Positions 7,528 through 15,523 of a DNA stretch of 64,000 nt are shown piece by piece (position 1 is the first letter of the stretch; every line of letters starts with the position of its first letter). The notes below the pieces were generated by a model. The model did not search any database and was not told where the DNA came from. It saw nothing but the letters and a program-made list of their open reading frames with translations. The stretch spans positions 1 through 64,000 of the forward strand of contig CAYUHJ010000003.1 in NCBI GenBank assembly GCA_964444365.1, written 5' to 3'. The position numbers were made by a program, and so were the translations under genes. The stretch is from CAYUHJ01 sp964444365 (GTDB lineage Bacteria > Planctomycetota > Planctomycetia > Gemmatales > Gemmataceae).

Positions 7528-9351
7528 TCACATGAGCGGACTCCAGATCCGCGCCAGATTCTCGACGAGCAACCGCAGCCGGCCCCGCCCGGCCCACGCC
7601 TCGCGGGTCAGCCGGCCGGCGCGGGCGATGTACGCGTCCTGCCGGGCGGCCACCTCCGCGACGGCGGCCGGGTCGTAAAGCAGAAGGCCCGCCTCGGCGT
7701 TCAGGCGGAAGCTCCGGATGTCCGCGTTCCCGGACCCGACGATGGCGAAGGCGTCGTCCGCGGACGCGTGCTTGGCGTGCAGGAACGGCCCGCGGTAGCG
7801 GTACAGTTCGACGCCGATGGCGAGCATCTGGGCGTAGTACGATTCCTGGCACACCCGCACGAGGAACTGGTCGCTCGTCTCGGAGACGATGACCCGCACC
7901 CGGACCCCGCGCAGGCTGGCGGTCTCGATCGCCTGCAGAAGGGATTCGTCCGGGATCAGGTACGGCGTCACCAGCGTGACGGTTTCCCGGGACTGGTGGA
8001 CCATGTCCACGAGCACCCGCTGAAAGTTCTCCGTCGGGAAGTCCGGCCCACTCGGCAGGAGCTGGGCCTCGACGGTGCCGACCTCTTCCAGCGCGGGGAA
8101 GTACGGCGGTTCGTCGAGCAGGTGGTCGGCCTCCAGCCACCAGTCGCCGGCGAAGGTGAGTTGCAACTGCGTGACGACGGGGCCGAGGACGCGGGCGGAA
8201 AAGTCTTCATACACGATCCCGCGCTTGAACGCCGGGTCGACCAGGTTCATCGACCCGACCCAGCCGACGCGGCCGTCGAGCACCGCGATCTTGCGGTGGT
8301 TCCGCAGGTCCGCCCGGGTGCCCCGCAGTCCCAGCCAGCGAACGGGCAACGCGGCCTGGACTTGTACCCCGCTCCCGGAAAGTCGCCGTTCCAGGGCACC
8401 GGCGAAGTCCTTCGACCCGTGCGCGTCGTAGACGAGCCGGCACTCCACGCCGCGAGCGGCGGCGCGAACCAGGGCCGCCATCACCGGTTCGGTCGCGGCG
8501 TCGGCGGACGTGATGTAGAAGATCAGGTGCGCGTGGTGCTTCGCCGCGTCGATGTCCGCGGCAAGGCGTGCCACGGTTTCGGCCGCGTCCGGGAAGAACT
8601 CGACGCGGTTCCCCGGTACGACGGGGTACTTCGTCAGCCGGTGCGCCAGCTTCGCCGTCGCCGCCCACGCCGGCGGAACCTCGACAGTGCGACCCGGCAG
8701 CGCCGCGTTCGCCCGATCGACCAGCGGCTTCACGGCGGCGGTAAACCGGGCGAGTTTCTTCCGCCGTTCGAGCGGCATCGTCACGGTGCCGATGAGCAGG
8801 AACAGCCCGAGCCCCGGCCAGGGGAACAGGAAGATCGTCAGCAGCCACGCCGTCGCGGAACTGACCGGCCGGCGGACCGGCACGACGGCCAGCATGACCA
8901 GGCGGATGACCCACTCCGCGACCCACTCGGCGGTCGCCCAGATCCGAACGTCCGACGGGACCCACTCGGGGATCGTTGGCGTCGGTCCCGTGGGGTACAC
9001 GAGGTCGAAGTGCGGGTCGCCGGTGACCGGCCACAGCACGGCGAAGTGGTGGAGCAGGTCCGACACGACGAGCGCGATGCCGGCCACGACCGCGACCCGC
9101 CTCGCCCACGGCGGCTTCCGCACCACCCACGCCGCCAGCAGGAGCAACACGCCGACGTACCCGTGATGAATGCGGATTCCGAAGGTGTACTGCGCGATGA
9201 AGGACGTGTCGCGGGTGGATTGAAGGTGCAGCCCGAACCGCAGGAACGCGGTGACGGCTTCGATGACGACGGCCAGCACCAGCCCGAGAACGACGACTTC
9301 CAGCGGCCGCCAGCGGGTTGGGGGAACGATGCGATGCCGATGGTGGGACAT
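7528..9351 (-). CDS. Cardiolipin-synthase-like phospholipase D with membrane N-terminus
   Basis: 607 aa. Two HKD motifs mark a PLD-family phosphatidyltransferase: HRKIAVLD near residue 350 and HAKHASADD near 524, each in the HxKx4D form, followed by GSMNL and GSGNADIRSF. Cardiolipin synthases join two phosphatidylglycerols at the inner membrane. The family usually has two N-terminal helices; here there is a longer membrane part of about 190 residues with three or four helices before the usual pair (TAWLLTIFLFPWPGLGLFLL). The extra part resembles a small stand-alone membrane domain fused on. Function is fairly secure; the role of the extra helices is not known. Confidence 0.85.
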   Translation of the reverse strand: MSHHRHRIVPPTRWRPLEVVVLGLVLAVVIEAVTAFLRFGLHLQSTRDTSFIAQYTFGIRIHHGYVGVLLLLAAWVVRKPPWARRVAVVAGIALVVSDLLHHFAVLWPVTGDPHFDLVYPTGPTPTIPEWVPSDVRIWATAEWVAEWVIRLVMLAVVPVRRPVSSATAWLLTIFLFPWPGLGLFLLIGTVTMPLERRKKLARFTAAVKPLVDRANAALPGRTVEVPPAWAATAKLAHRLTKYPVVPGNRVEFFPDAAETVARLAADIDAAKHHAHLIFYITSADAATEPVMAALVRAAARGVECRLVYDAHGSKDFAGALERRLSGSGVQVQAALPVRWLGLRGTRADLRNHRKIAVLDGRVGWVGSMNLVDPAFKRGIVYEDFSARVLGPVVTQLQLTFAGDWWLEADHLLDEPPYFPALEEVGTVEAQLLPSGPDFPTENFQRVLVDMVHQSRETVTLVTPYLIPDESLLQAIETASLRGVRVRVIVSETSDQFLVRVCQESYYAQMLAIGVELYRYRGPFLHAKHASADDAFAIVGSGNADIRSFRLNAEAGLLLYDPAAVAEVAARQDAYIARAGRLTREAWAGRGRLRLLVENLARIWSPLM

Positions 9352-9377
9352 CCGATTTCACCACAAAGCAGACAGAC

Positions 9378-9453
9378 TTTTTGACAGGATTCACAGGATG
9401 GACAGAATTTCAAAACGGATTTGATCCTGCCCGTCCTGTTAATCCTGTCAAAA
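9378..9453. repeat. Palindromic repeat, family I
   Basis: Inverted repeat built from TTTTGACAGGATT / AATCCTGTCAAAA arms with internal ACAGGATGGACAG-type steps. It begins 8 nt after the hemE stop codon (hemE reads leftward) and lies before the start region of the PLD gene. Confidence 0.8.
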
Positions 9454-9461
9454 GTTCTTCT

Positions 9462-10466
9462 TTATCCTTTCGCCGCGCGGATGTACGCCTCGAAGTTCGC
9501 GACCGGCGTTTCCTTCCCGACCCCGTGGTTGAGGTTGAGGATGTGTCGCGACCCGCCGCCGGCCGCGCGGCACGCCCGGACCGCCGCTTCGACCTGCTCC
9601 GGGGTGCCCGTCCGCAGCACCGCCTCGTCCACGTTCCCCTGAAACACGAGGTGCGGGTACTTCGCCCGTGCCGCCGCCAGGTCGTGTTGAACCCCGAGGC
9701 TGACGACTTCCGCCCCGGACGCGGCCATGCGGTCGAGGTACGGGCACTCCTTCACGAACAGAATCCGCGGCACCCCGGTCGCGGAGGCGAGGACGGTGCG
9801 GTGCAGCGAGTCGGCCCACTTCGCGTACTCGGGTTCTGTCAACATCCCGGCCCACGAATCGAACAGTTGATAGACGTCCGCCCCGTCGTCGATCAGCGTG
9901 CGGAGGAACATCCCGGTGGCGTGCGTGAGCCGGTCGAGGAGCCCGTCCCACACGGCGGGTTGCTCGGCGGCGAACGTGCGGGTCGCGGCCATGTGCTTGC
10001 CGGTGCCGATGCAGTAGGTCGCGACGGTGAACGGGGCCCCCGCGAAGACGATCACCGGCAACTCGCCGCGAAGCTCGGCCTTCACCTTCTTGAGCAGGGC
10101 GCGGATGTGCGCGTAAGAATCCGGGTGCGGCTCGGGGTTCAGCCGGGCGAGGTCCGCAGCGGAGTGGACCGGGCGGTCCGGGGTGGGGCCGCTGTCCTTC
10201 ACCAGCTCGAACGGCAAGCCCATCGCCAGCGGGAGCGTCGTGATGTCGTAGAAGAGGATGATCGCGTCGACGCCGAACCGCTTCGGGCACAGCGACGCGG
10301 CGGCGGCCCGCTCGACGTTCTCGGAGAACTCGTAGAAGCCGAGCCCGGCGCGGACGGCCCGGAACTCCGGGTCCCAGCGGCCGGCCTGGCGCATGGCCCA
10401 CACGGGGGCACGTTCGACGGCCTCCCCACGGGCGGCACGGACGAGAAGGTGGGGGGAGGATGGCAT
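9462..10466 (-). CDS. hemE: Uroporphyrinogen decarboxylase
   Basis: 334 aa, near normal length. It removes four carboxyl groups from uroporphyrinogen III to give coproporphyrinogen III in haem synthesis. The signature MRQAGR is at 25-30, and the family motifs ILFYDITTLP, GAPFTVATY and GNVDEAVLRTGTPEQV are all present. It is followed on the same strand by a family I palindrome and preceded by a family A palindrome, beyond which lies the menaquinone/ubiquinone methyltransferase gene. Confidence 0.97.
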   Translation of the reverse strand: MPSSPHLLVRAARGEAVERAPVWAMRQAGRWDPEFRAVRAGLGFYEFSENVERAAAASLCPKRFGVDAIILFYDITTLPLAMGLPFELVKDSGPTPDRPVHSAADLARLNPEPHPDSYAHIRALLKKVKAELRGELPVIVFAGAPFTVATYCIGTGKHMAATRTFAAEQPAVWDGLLDRLTHATGMFLRTLIDDGADVYQLFDSWAGMLTEPEYAKWADSLHRTVLASATGVPRILFVKECPYLDRMAASGAEVVSLGVQHDLAAARAKYPHLVFQGNVDEAVLRTGTPEQVEAAVRACRAAGGGSRHILNLNHGVGKETPVANFEAYIRAAKG

Positions 10467-10484
10467 GGGGACTTCGGAGAAATC

Positions 10485-10580
10485 AACCCCTCCCCCGGCC
10501 CCTCCCCGAAACGGAGAGGGGAGGAAACCCGGGTCTTTCGCCCCCTCTCCGCTTCGGGGAGGGGGTTGGGGGGAGGGGTT
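10485..10580. repeat. Palindromic repeat, family A copy 1
   Basis: AACCCCTCCCC-type left arm with CCTCCCCGAAACGGAGAGGGG, a short centre, then CCCCTCTCCGCTTCGGGGAGG and GGGGAGGGGTT. It ends 3 nt before the ubiE stop (leftward gene). Very similar to copies at 18015-18109 and 52572-52661. Confidence 0.9.
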
Positions 10581-10583
10581 GCG

Positions 10584-11309
10584 TCAGGCCTTCACCCCCA
10601 CATACAGAGTCGCGATTCCGAGGGTGAACGGGTAGTACCGGACGTCCGTCAGCCCGGCGGTTCGCATCTTTTCTGCCAGTGCCTCGCCGTCCGGGAAGGC
10701 CATCACGCTCGCGGGGAGGTAGCGGTAGGCGCTGTCCGGGCTCCGCGACAGCACCTGCCCGACGAGCGGCAGCAGCCGCGTGAAGTACCACCGGTAGAGT
10801 CGGCCGAAGATCGGGTCGGTCGGGCGGGAGAACTCCAGAATCGCCACCCGGCCGCCGGGCTTCGCGACCCGCACCATCTCGGAAAGTCCGCGGTCGGTGT
10901 CCGTCACGTTGCGGAGGCCGAACGCGACGGTCACGAGCTGGAAGTGGTCGCTCTCGAACGGAAGGTGCTGGGCATCCGCCTCCACGAACGTGACCGGCCA
11001 GGTCGGGTGCTTCCCCCCTTTCACGCGGGCGCGGTCCAGCATTTCCGGCGTAAAGTCCGCGCCGATGATCGGCACGTGCCCGCCGGAAACGCGGGCGTAT
11101 TCGAGGGCGAGGTCGCCGGTCCCGGTGCAGAGGTCGAGGATCGGGCCGTCGGAAGCCGGCCGCGGCGGCACGAGTCGGACGGTCCTCCGCCGCCAGCTGG
11201 TGTCGATGTTCAGGCTGAGCAGGTGGTTGAGAAAGTCGTACCACGGCGCGATCCGCCCGAACATCCCGCGGATGCGGTCTTCGTTCTTGTTCAGCAGGGG
11301 GTCGGGCAC
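10584..11309 (-). CDS. ubiE: Demethylmenaquinone/ubiquinone C-methyltransferase
   Basis: 241 aa from a GTG at 11309 (VPDPLLNKNEDRIRGMF). A longer frame exists, but its extra residues come from the family C palindrome upstream, so the GTG is preferred. The SAM-binding motif LDLCTGTGDLAL, the family signature RNVTDTDRGLSEM and the C-terminal LTFG/TLGIATLYVG-type end identify the MenG/UbiE family, which methylates the quinone ring in the last steps of menaquinone or ubiquinone synthesis. Planctomycetes commonly use menaquinone-6, so menG may be the better name. Confidence 0.93.
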   Translation of the reverse strand: MPDPLLNKNEDRIRGMFGRIAPWYDFLNHLLSLNIDTSWRRRTVRLVPPRPASDGPILDLCTGTGDLALEYARVSGGHVPIIGADFTPEMLDRARVKGGKHPTWPVTFVEADAQHLPFESDHFQLVTVAFGLRNVTDTDRGLSEMVRVAKPGGRVAILEFSRPTDPIFGRLYRWYFTRLLPLVGQVLSRSPDSAYRYLPASVMAFPDGEALAEKMRTAGLTDVRYYPFTLGIATLYVGVKA

Positions 11310-11324
11310 GGGCCTATCCTTCGT

Positions 11325-11442
11325 GTAGGGTGGGTCGAGCGTTTCGCGAAGACCCACCGGCATCGCAATCGCACGCCAACTCGTCGAGACTCACTGGACG
11401 TGCGGTGGGTCTTCGCCGCAAAGCCGGCTCGACCCACCCTAC
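11325..11442. repeat. Palindromic repeat, family C copy 1
   Basis: GTAGGGTGGGTCGAG at 11325-11339 pairs with CTCGACCCACCCTAC at 11428-11442. Inner GAAGACCCACC and GGTGGGTCTTCG parts pair as well. It lies between the divergent starts of ubiE and the LURP-one-like gene, so it is one of the few repeats not placed after a stop codon. Copy 2 is at 31608-31708. Confidence 0.9.
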
Positions 11443-11529
11443 GAAAACCGCACGCGGGGCGTGTCCTTAACCCGCCGCCGCACGTACACTCACCGCGGTC
11501 GCACCCCGTCCCCCCCCGCGAGACGCGCC

Positions 11530-12150
11530 ATGCTGGAGCACAGTACGTTCCTGGTCCGGGAACGGGTCAAGGTGTTCGCCTCGCACAACACCTACGATAT
11601 CTTCGCCGGCGATTCCGACGCGAAAGACCCGATCGGCGTCGCGGAAGAAGACATCGGCCTCTTCACGAAGATCCTGCGGTGGTTCGTCAGCAAGCAACTC
11701 CTCCCGACCCGCGTCGAGATCCGCGAGAAGCCGGACGACTCGCTGGTGTTCAGTATCAGCCGGGGGATGTACATCTTCCGCTCCTGGGTGGAGGTCCACG
11801 ACGCCCAGGGGGAACTCGTCGGGTACTTCAAGAGCAAGCTGATCTCGCTCAGCGGCGGGTTCTACGTGTACGACAAGAACGACCGGCAGTTCGCGGAACT
11901 GAAGGGGAACCTCTGGGGGTTCAACTACCGCATCCTGACCCCGGACGGGTCCGTCGAGCTCGGGCACGTCTCGAAGAAGTGGGGCGGCGTGGCGAAGGAA
12001 CTGTTCACGTCCGCGGACACCTACGCCGTCGACGTCAGCCCGGACCTCAGCGACCAGCCGATGGCGAAGATGCTGGTCCTGGCGGCGGCGCTGGCGACGG
12101 ACATGATCTTCAAGGCCGAGACGAAGGGCACAATCGATCTGGGGGAGTAA
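11530..12150 (+). CDS. LURP-one/phospholipid-scramblase-like protein
   Basis: 206 aa from the ATG at 11530. The sequence is strand-rich throughout, with a pattern like the LURP-one/Tubby-like beta-barrel fold: FLVRERVKVFASHNTYDIF at the start, SISRGMYIFRSWVEVHDAQG and GNLWGFNYRILTPDG in the middle, and a hydrophobic C-terminal helix (MLVLAAALATDMIF). These proteins are thought to bind lipids or nucleic acids, but bacterial members are uncharacterised. It ends 4 nt before the M24 peptidase gene, so the two are probably cotranscribed. Fold assignment is moderate; function unknown. Confidence 0.6.
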   Translation: MLEHSTFLVRERVKVFASHNTYDIFAGDSDAKDPIGVAEEDIGLFTKILRWFVSKQLLPTRVEIREKPDDSLVFSISRGMYIFRSWVEVHDAQGELVGYFKSKLISLSGGFYVYDKNDRQFAELKGNLWGFNYRILTPDGSVELGHVSKKWGGVAKELFTSADTYAVDVSPDLSDQPMAKMLVLAAALATDMIFKAETKGTIDLGE

Positions 12151-12154
12151 CGCC

Positions 12155-13240
12155 GTGACCACGCAAGAAGGCTGCAAGCTCCGCCGGCAGCGGCTCCTCG
12201 ACTGGCTCAAGCCGGACGGCCCGCTGCTGCTCGGCGACCCGCTGAACCTGCGGTACCTCGCCAACTTCTCCGTCGACCCGTTCAGCCTCGGGGCGGACTA
12301 CGGCGGGTTCCTGCTGCTCCGGCCGGACGGCAAGACGACGCTGTACCACGACCACCGGCTGCCGAAGTCCGTGGAACTGGCGTCCGTCGACGAGCGGGTC
12401 CCGGTCAAGTGGTACGACGGCAAGTCCCCCGGCCACGGCCCCCGGCGGATGATCCTGAAGCCCGTCGTCGAGCTCGTCTGGACCGACGGCCGGATCCACG
12501 ACAGCCTCGGCGACCCGCTCGCCCCGGACCTCTGGCACGCGGTCGCCGAACTGCGGCGGGCGAAGGACGACGACGAGATCGACCGGCTCAAGCAGTGCAT
12601 GACGGCCGGCGACGCCGGGCAGGCGTGGGCGCGGGCCAACGTCAAGCCGGGGATGACCGAACTCGACGTGTACAACGGCATCTTCGCGGAATGCACCCGC
12701 ACCGCCGGGCACCCGGTCATCCTGTACGGGGACTTCACCGTCTCCCCCGGCTCCGCCAAGCGCGGCGGCCCGCCGACGGCGCACGTCCTGCAGGCCGGCG
12801 AAACCCTCATCCTCGACTTCAGCGTCGTGATCCAGGGCTACCGGAGCGACTTCACGAACACGCTCGTCGTGGGCGGCCACCCGACCCCCGAGCAGACGCG
12901 GATCTTCGACCTGTGCGTCGCCGCGATGCAGGCGGGCGAGCGGCACCTGCGGGCGGACGTGACGGCGCTGGAAGTGTACCGCGCGGTGCGGAAGGTGTTC
13001 GAAGCCGCCGGCACGGCCGACCACTTCCCGCACCACGCCGGCCACGGCCTCGGACTGGCCCACCCGGAAGCCCCGTTCTTCGTCCAGGACGCGACCGAGA
13101 CCCTGGTCGCCGGCGACGTGGTGACGCTCGAACCCGGCCTGTACGTCGACGGCGTCGGCGGCGTGCGGGTCGAGCACAACTACCTCGTCACCGAGTCCGG
13201 GTACGAGCGGCTGAGCAACCACGTGATTTCGCTGACGTGA
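12155..13240 (+). CDS. M24 family peptidase (Xaa-Pro aminopeptidase-like)
   Basis: 361 aa starting at GTG 12155, only 4 nt after the previous stop. An N-terminal creatinase-type domain (~1-140) precedes a pita-bread metallopeptidase domain. The metal ligands are visible in order: Asp in LILDFSVV, Asp in GYRSDFTNT, His in HHAGHGLGLAHPE, Glu in TLEPG, Glu in GVRVEHNYLV. These enzymes cut after the first residue when proline is second, using Mn2+ or a similar metal. A substrate other than Xaa-Pro peptides (prolidase or creatinase type) cannot be ruled out. Confidence 0.9.
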   Translation: MTTQEGCKLRRQRLLDWLKPDGPLLLGDPLNLRYLANFSVDPFSLGADYGGFLLLRPDGKTTLYHDHRLPKSVELASVDERVPVKWYDGKSPGHGPRRMILKPVVELVWTDGRIHDSLGDPLAPDLWHAVAELRRAKDDDEIDRLKQCMTAGDAGQAWARANVKPGMTELDVYNGIFAECTRTAGHPVILYGDFTVSPGSAKRGGPPTAHVLQAGETLILDFSVVIQGYRSDFTNTLVVGGHPTPEQTRIFDLCVAAMQAGERHLRADVTALEVYRAVRKVFEAAGTADHFPHHAGHGLGLAHPEAPFFVQDATETLVAGDVVTLEPGLYVDGVGGVRVEHNYLVTESGYERLSNHVISLT

Positions 13241-13254
13241 GTTGATCTGACCCT

Positions 13255-13322
13255 CCGACACGAGCCCGAAGCGCAAGCGAGGGAGCCATAAGACCCTCGC
13301 TTGCGCTTCGGGCTCGTGTCGG
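13255..13322. terminator. 29-bp perfect hairpin between convergent genes (palindromic repeat, family J)
   Basis: Left arm 13255-13283, ten-base loop 13284-13293, right arm 13294-13322; the 29-bp stem is perfect as read. The arms contain CACGAGCCCGAAGCG / CGCTTCGGGCTCGTG. It sits 14 nt after the M24 stop and 30 nt after the glycosyltransferase stop on the other strand, so it can end both transcripts. No T-tract follows. Confidence 0.75.
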
Positions 13323-13352
13323 AAAGGGACGGGAAACTCTTCGGCGGGTCGC

Positions 13353-14492
13353 TCAAGCCGCTTGCCGCGCGGCCCGGCCGAGTACCCCGTCGACGTAGCC
13401 GAACAGCTCCGCCTCGAACCGGTCCTTGCGGAACCGGAGGGCGTTCCGGCGGGCGGCCCGCGGGTCGAACTCTTCCCGCTCGAACCGCCGGATCGCGTCG
13501 GCGACGGCGTCCGCGGTCTGCTCCGCGAAGAACAGCCCGGTCGGGTCGGCCGAGCCGCCCAGCCCGCGGACCGTTTCGGTCGCCCCGCCCCGGCCGAAGG
13601 CGATGACCGGCGCGCCGCACGCCTGGGCTTCCACCGGGACGATCCCGAAGTCTTCCTCCGCGGGAAACAGCACGGCCCGACACTTGCGGAAGTGGTCGCG
13701 GATGACCTCGTCCGGCTGCCACCCGAGGAACGACACGGTCGGCCCCGCGGCCGCCCGCAACTTCGCCGCCTCCTGGCCGCTGCCGATGACGACGAGCTTC
13801 CTCCCGAGCCGGCCGCACGCCTCCACCGCGAGGTCGAACCGCTTGTACGGCGCGAGGGCGGACACCACGAGGTAGTAGTCCCCCCGCGGCTCGGTCGAGG
13901 GGGTGTAGAAGTCCGTGTCCGCGGGCGGGTAGATCACGACACTGTCCCGGCCGTAGCACTCGGCGATGCGGTCCTGCACCGTCTTGCTGATCGCGACGAA
14001 GTGTGTCACCCGGTCGGCGGTGCGGCGGTCCCACTCCCGGATGCGCGACAGGAGCACGTCGACCGCGGCCGCCTTCACCCGCCCGAACGGGCCGCGGCGG
14101 AAGTACGACTCCTTCATGTGCCAGGCGTACCGCATCGGGGTGAAGCAGTAGCAGACGTGGGGCACCCCCGGCGGCGGGACGGCGGCCTTCGCGACGGCGT
14201 GGCTGAAGCTCAGCACCAGGTCGCACGGCGGGATCGGCCACGTCGCGGCGGCCGGCATCAGCGGGAGCAGGTAGCGGTAGTACTTCGCCACCCCCGGCAG
14301 TCGGTTCAACACGCTCGCCCGCGGCCGGTGGGCTTCGATCGCCGGCGACACCGCCCCCGCCGTGTGCAGCAGCGTGAACAGCGGCGCGTCCGGCCACCGG
14401 GCGCACGCCGGTTCGAGGCACTTCTCGCCGCCGCGCATCCCGGTCAGCCAGTCGTGAACCAGCACCACCCGGTCCGGCCTGTTCGCGGGCAT
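13353..14492 (-). CDS. Glycosyltransferase family 4
   Basis: 379 aa from the ATG at 14492, preceded by GGAG. The Rossmann start RVVLVHDWLTGMRGGEKCLE and the GT4 signature EEDFGIVPVE (E-x7-E) followed by AQACGAPVIAF are both present. A 34-residue upstream extension of the frame is unlikely to be coding. GT4 enzymes are retaining and transfer sugars from nucleotide donors, often mannose or N-acetylglucosamine, to surface glycans. It stands alone, convergent with the M24 gene, and 2 kb away from the big glycan cluster, so its pathway is uncertain. Confidence 0.9.
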   Translation of the reverse strand: MPANRPDRVVLVHDWLTGMRGGEKCLEPACARWPDAPLFTLLHTAGAVSPAIEAHRPRASVLNRLPGVAKYYRYLLPLMPAAATWPIPPCDLVLSFSHAVAKAAVPPPGVPHVCYCFTPMRYAWHMKESYFRRGPFGRVKAAAVDVLLSRIREWDRRTADRVTHFVAISKTVQDRIAECYGRDSVVIYPPADTDFYTPSTEPRGDYYLVVSALAPYKRFDLAVEACGRLGRKLVVIGSGQEAAKLRAAAGPTVSFLGWQPDEVIRDHFRKCRAVLFPAEEDFGIVPVEAQACGAPVIAFGRGGATETVRGLGGSADPTGLFFAEQTADAVADAIRRFEREEFDPRAARRNALRFRKDRFEAELFGYVDGVLGRAARQAA

Positions 14493-14573
14493 CCTGCTCC
14501 CCTCCGGTCGCGGTTCGAGGCGGCAGTCTACCGGCGACCCGGCCGGCGTGGGAAGGGCAGGATGTGCCAGGGG

Positions 14574-14679
14574 TGTCCCTCTCGATTTTGGCACGTCGGC
14601 GGGCCGCCCACGCCAGTGGGCGGGTCAATGCCGTCAACCCGCCCACTGGCGTGGGCGGCTCGCCGACATCCAAAGGGAC
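14574..14679. repeat. Palindromic repeat, family K
   Basis: The arms GGCGGGCCGCCCACGCCAGT / ACTGGCGTGGGCGGCTCGCC surround a short centre, with outer GTCCCTCTCG / AAAGGGAC parts. It is upstream of the GT4 start and fills much of the 289-bp gap before the next gene. Confidence 0.8.
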
Positions 14680-14781
14680 CCCCATGTGCGAGTCTGGCCC
14701 GCCGACGCCCCAACCCGTAAGACGCGAAGGACGCGGGTCGCGCCCGCGAGTTCGGAACTCCCACCAGAACCGAGGTGTACC

Positions 14782-14877
14782 GTGGCGAAGGGCAACAATT
14801 CCCAGGGTCGCGAGAAGAAGAAGCCGAAGAAGGAGGCGAAGCCCGCGCCTGTGAAGGCGACGCCGCCGAAGAAGTAG
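14782..14877 (+). CDS. Lys-rich 31-aa mini-protein
   Basis: GTG start at 14782 with a GAGG-type site upstream; the frame reads MAKGNNSQGREKKKPKKEAK and goes on to a TAG at 14877. About a third of the residues are lysine and there is no hydrophobic core, so it is probably disordered or binds nucleic acid or ribosomes. Coding status rests on the clean start, the site upstream and a strongly biased composition. It has no recognised domain. Confidence 0.5.
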   Translation: MAKGNNSQGREKKKPKKEAKPAPVKATPPKK

Positions 14878-14937
14878 CCCCGGTGGGGACGTGTCGGACC
14901 GGCCCCTGCCGTCCGCCCCCGCGCACAGGAACCCGCC

Positions 14938-15423
14938 ATGCTCCGCCCGACGACGCCGGCCGACACCGACGCCCTGGTCGCCCTCGCCGCCGCGACGGGG
15001 GTGTTCAAGGACCTGGAAATCGAGGCGCTCCGCGAGGTGCTCGACGACTACCACGCGGTCAACCACAGTTACGGCCACCGGGCCGTGACCTGGGACGCCG
15101 GCACCCCGGACGGGTTCGCGTACTTCGCCCCGACCGCGATGACCGACCGCACCTGGGAACTGTGGTGGATCGCCGTCGAGCCGGGCCGGCAGGGCAAGGG
15201 CCTCGGCGGGCGGTTGCTCGAGTTCGTCGAGGCGGAGGCCCGAACCGCCGGCGGGCGGATCCTGCTCATCGAGACGAGTTCGCTCCCGCACTACCTGCCG
15301 ACGCGGAACTTTTACCTCAAGCACGGGTACGAACAATCGGGGCGGATCCCCGACTTCTACGCCGACGGCGACGACAAGGTGGTCTTCGCGAAGCACCTCT
15401 CCCGGCATGCGACCGGGGCCTGA
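14938..15423 (+). CDS. GNAT family N-acetyltransferase
   Basis: 161 aa. Acetyl-CoA-binding motif A is clear (VEPGRQGKGLGGRLLEFVE; Q/R-x-x-G-x-G). The C-terminal motif B region contains the usual TRNFYLKHGYEQSG. These enzymes acetylate amines, such as protein N-termini, antibiotics or polyamines; the substrate cannot be read from the sequence. The ATG at 14938 is preceded by an AGGAA-type site. A sigma-54-type promoter for the next gene begins 9 nt after its stop. Confidence 0.9.
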   Translation: MLRPTTPADTDALVALAAATGVFKDLEIEALREVLDDYHAVNHSYGHRAVTWDAGTPDGFAYFAPTAMTDRTWELWWIAVEPGRQGKGLGGRLLEFVEAEARTAGGRILLIETSSLPHYLPTRNFYLKHGYEQSGRIPDFYADGDDKVVFAKHLSRHATGA

Positions 15424-15431
15424 CCCGCCGT

Positions 15432-15448
15432 TTGGCACATCGGCTGCT
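15432..15448 (+). promoter_or_regulatory. Putative sigma-54 promoter
   Basis: TTGGCACATCGGCTGCT has GG at 15434-15435 and GC at 15446-15447, exactly ten bases apart. The -24 box is perfect and the -12 box is CTGCT instead of TTGCT. It is about 77 nt before the ATG of the YsnF-type stress protein at 15524. Seen: boxes and spacing. Inferred: activity. Confidence 0.55.
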
Positions 15449-15523
15449 GTGCGTTTCCCCGCCCGGTCAACCCGGCCGCCGTGGGCGGCCGGCTCACGAC
15501 ATACCCCTCGCGAGGGATTCGCC

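Noticed and set aside
11310..11363. Longer N-terminus for ubiE
   Set aside because: The extra residues come from palindrome C, and the GTG at 11309 gives a normal start for the family.
9318..12158. 946-residue plus-strand frame over hemE and ubiE
   Set aside because: It crosses three real genes on both strands and two palindromes, and has no recognisable domain.
13255..13322. Inverted repeat as attachment site or replication origin
   Set aside because: No integrase, no DnaA boxes or AT-rich segment nearby; its place between convergent genes fits a terminator.
14588..14602. Third sigma-54 site (TTTTGGCACGTCGGCGG)
   Set aside because: The base pair ten after GG is GG instead of GC, and it lies within palindrome K.
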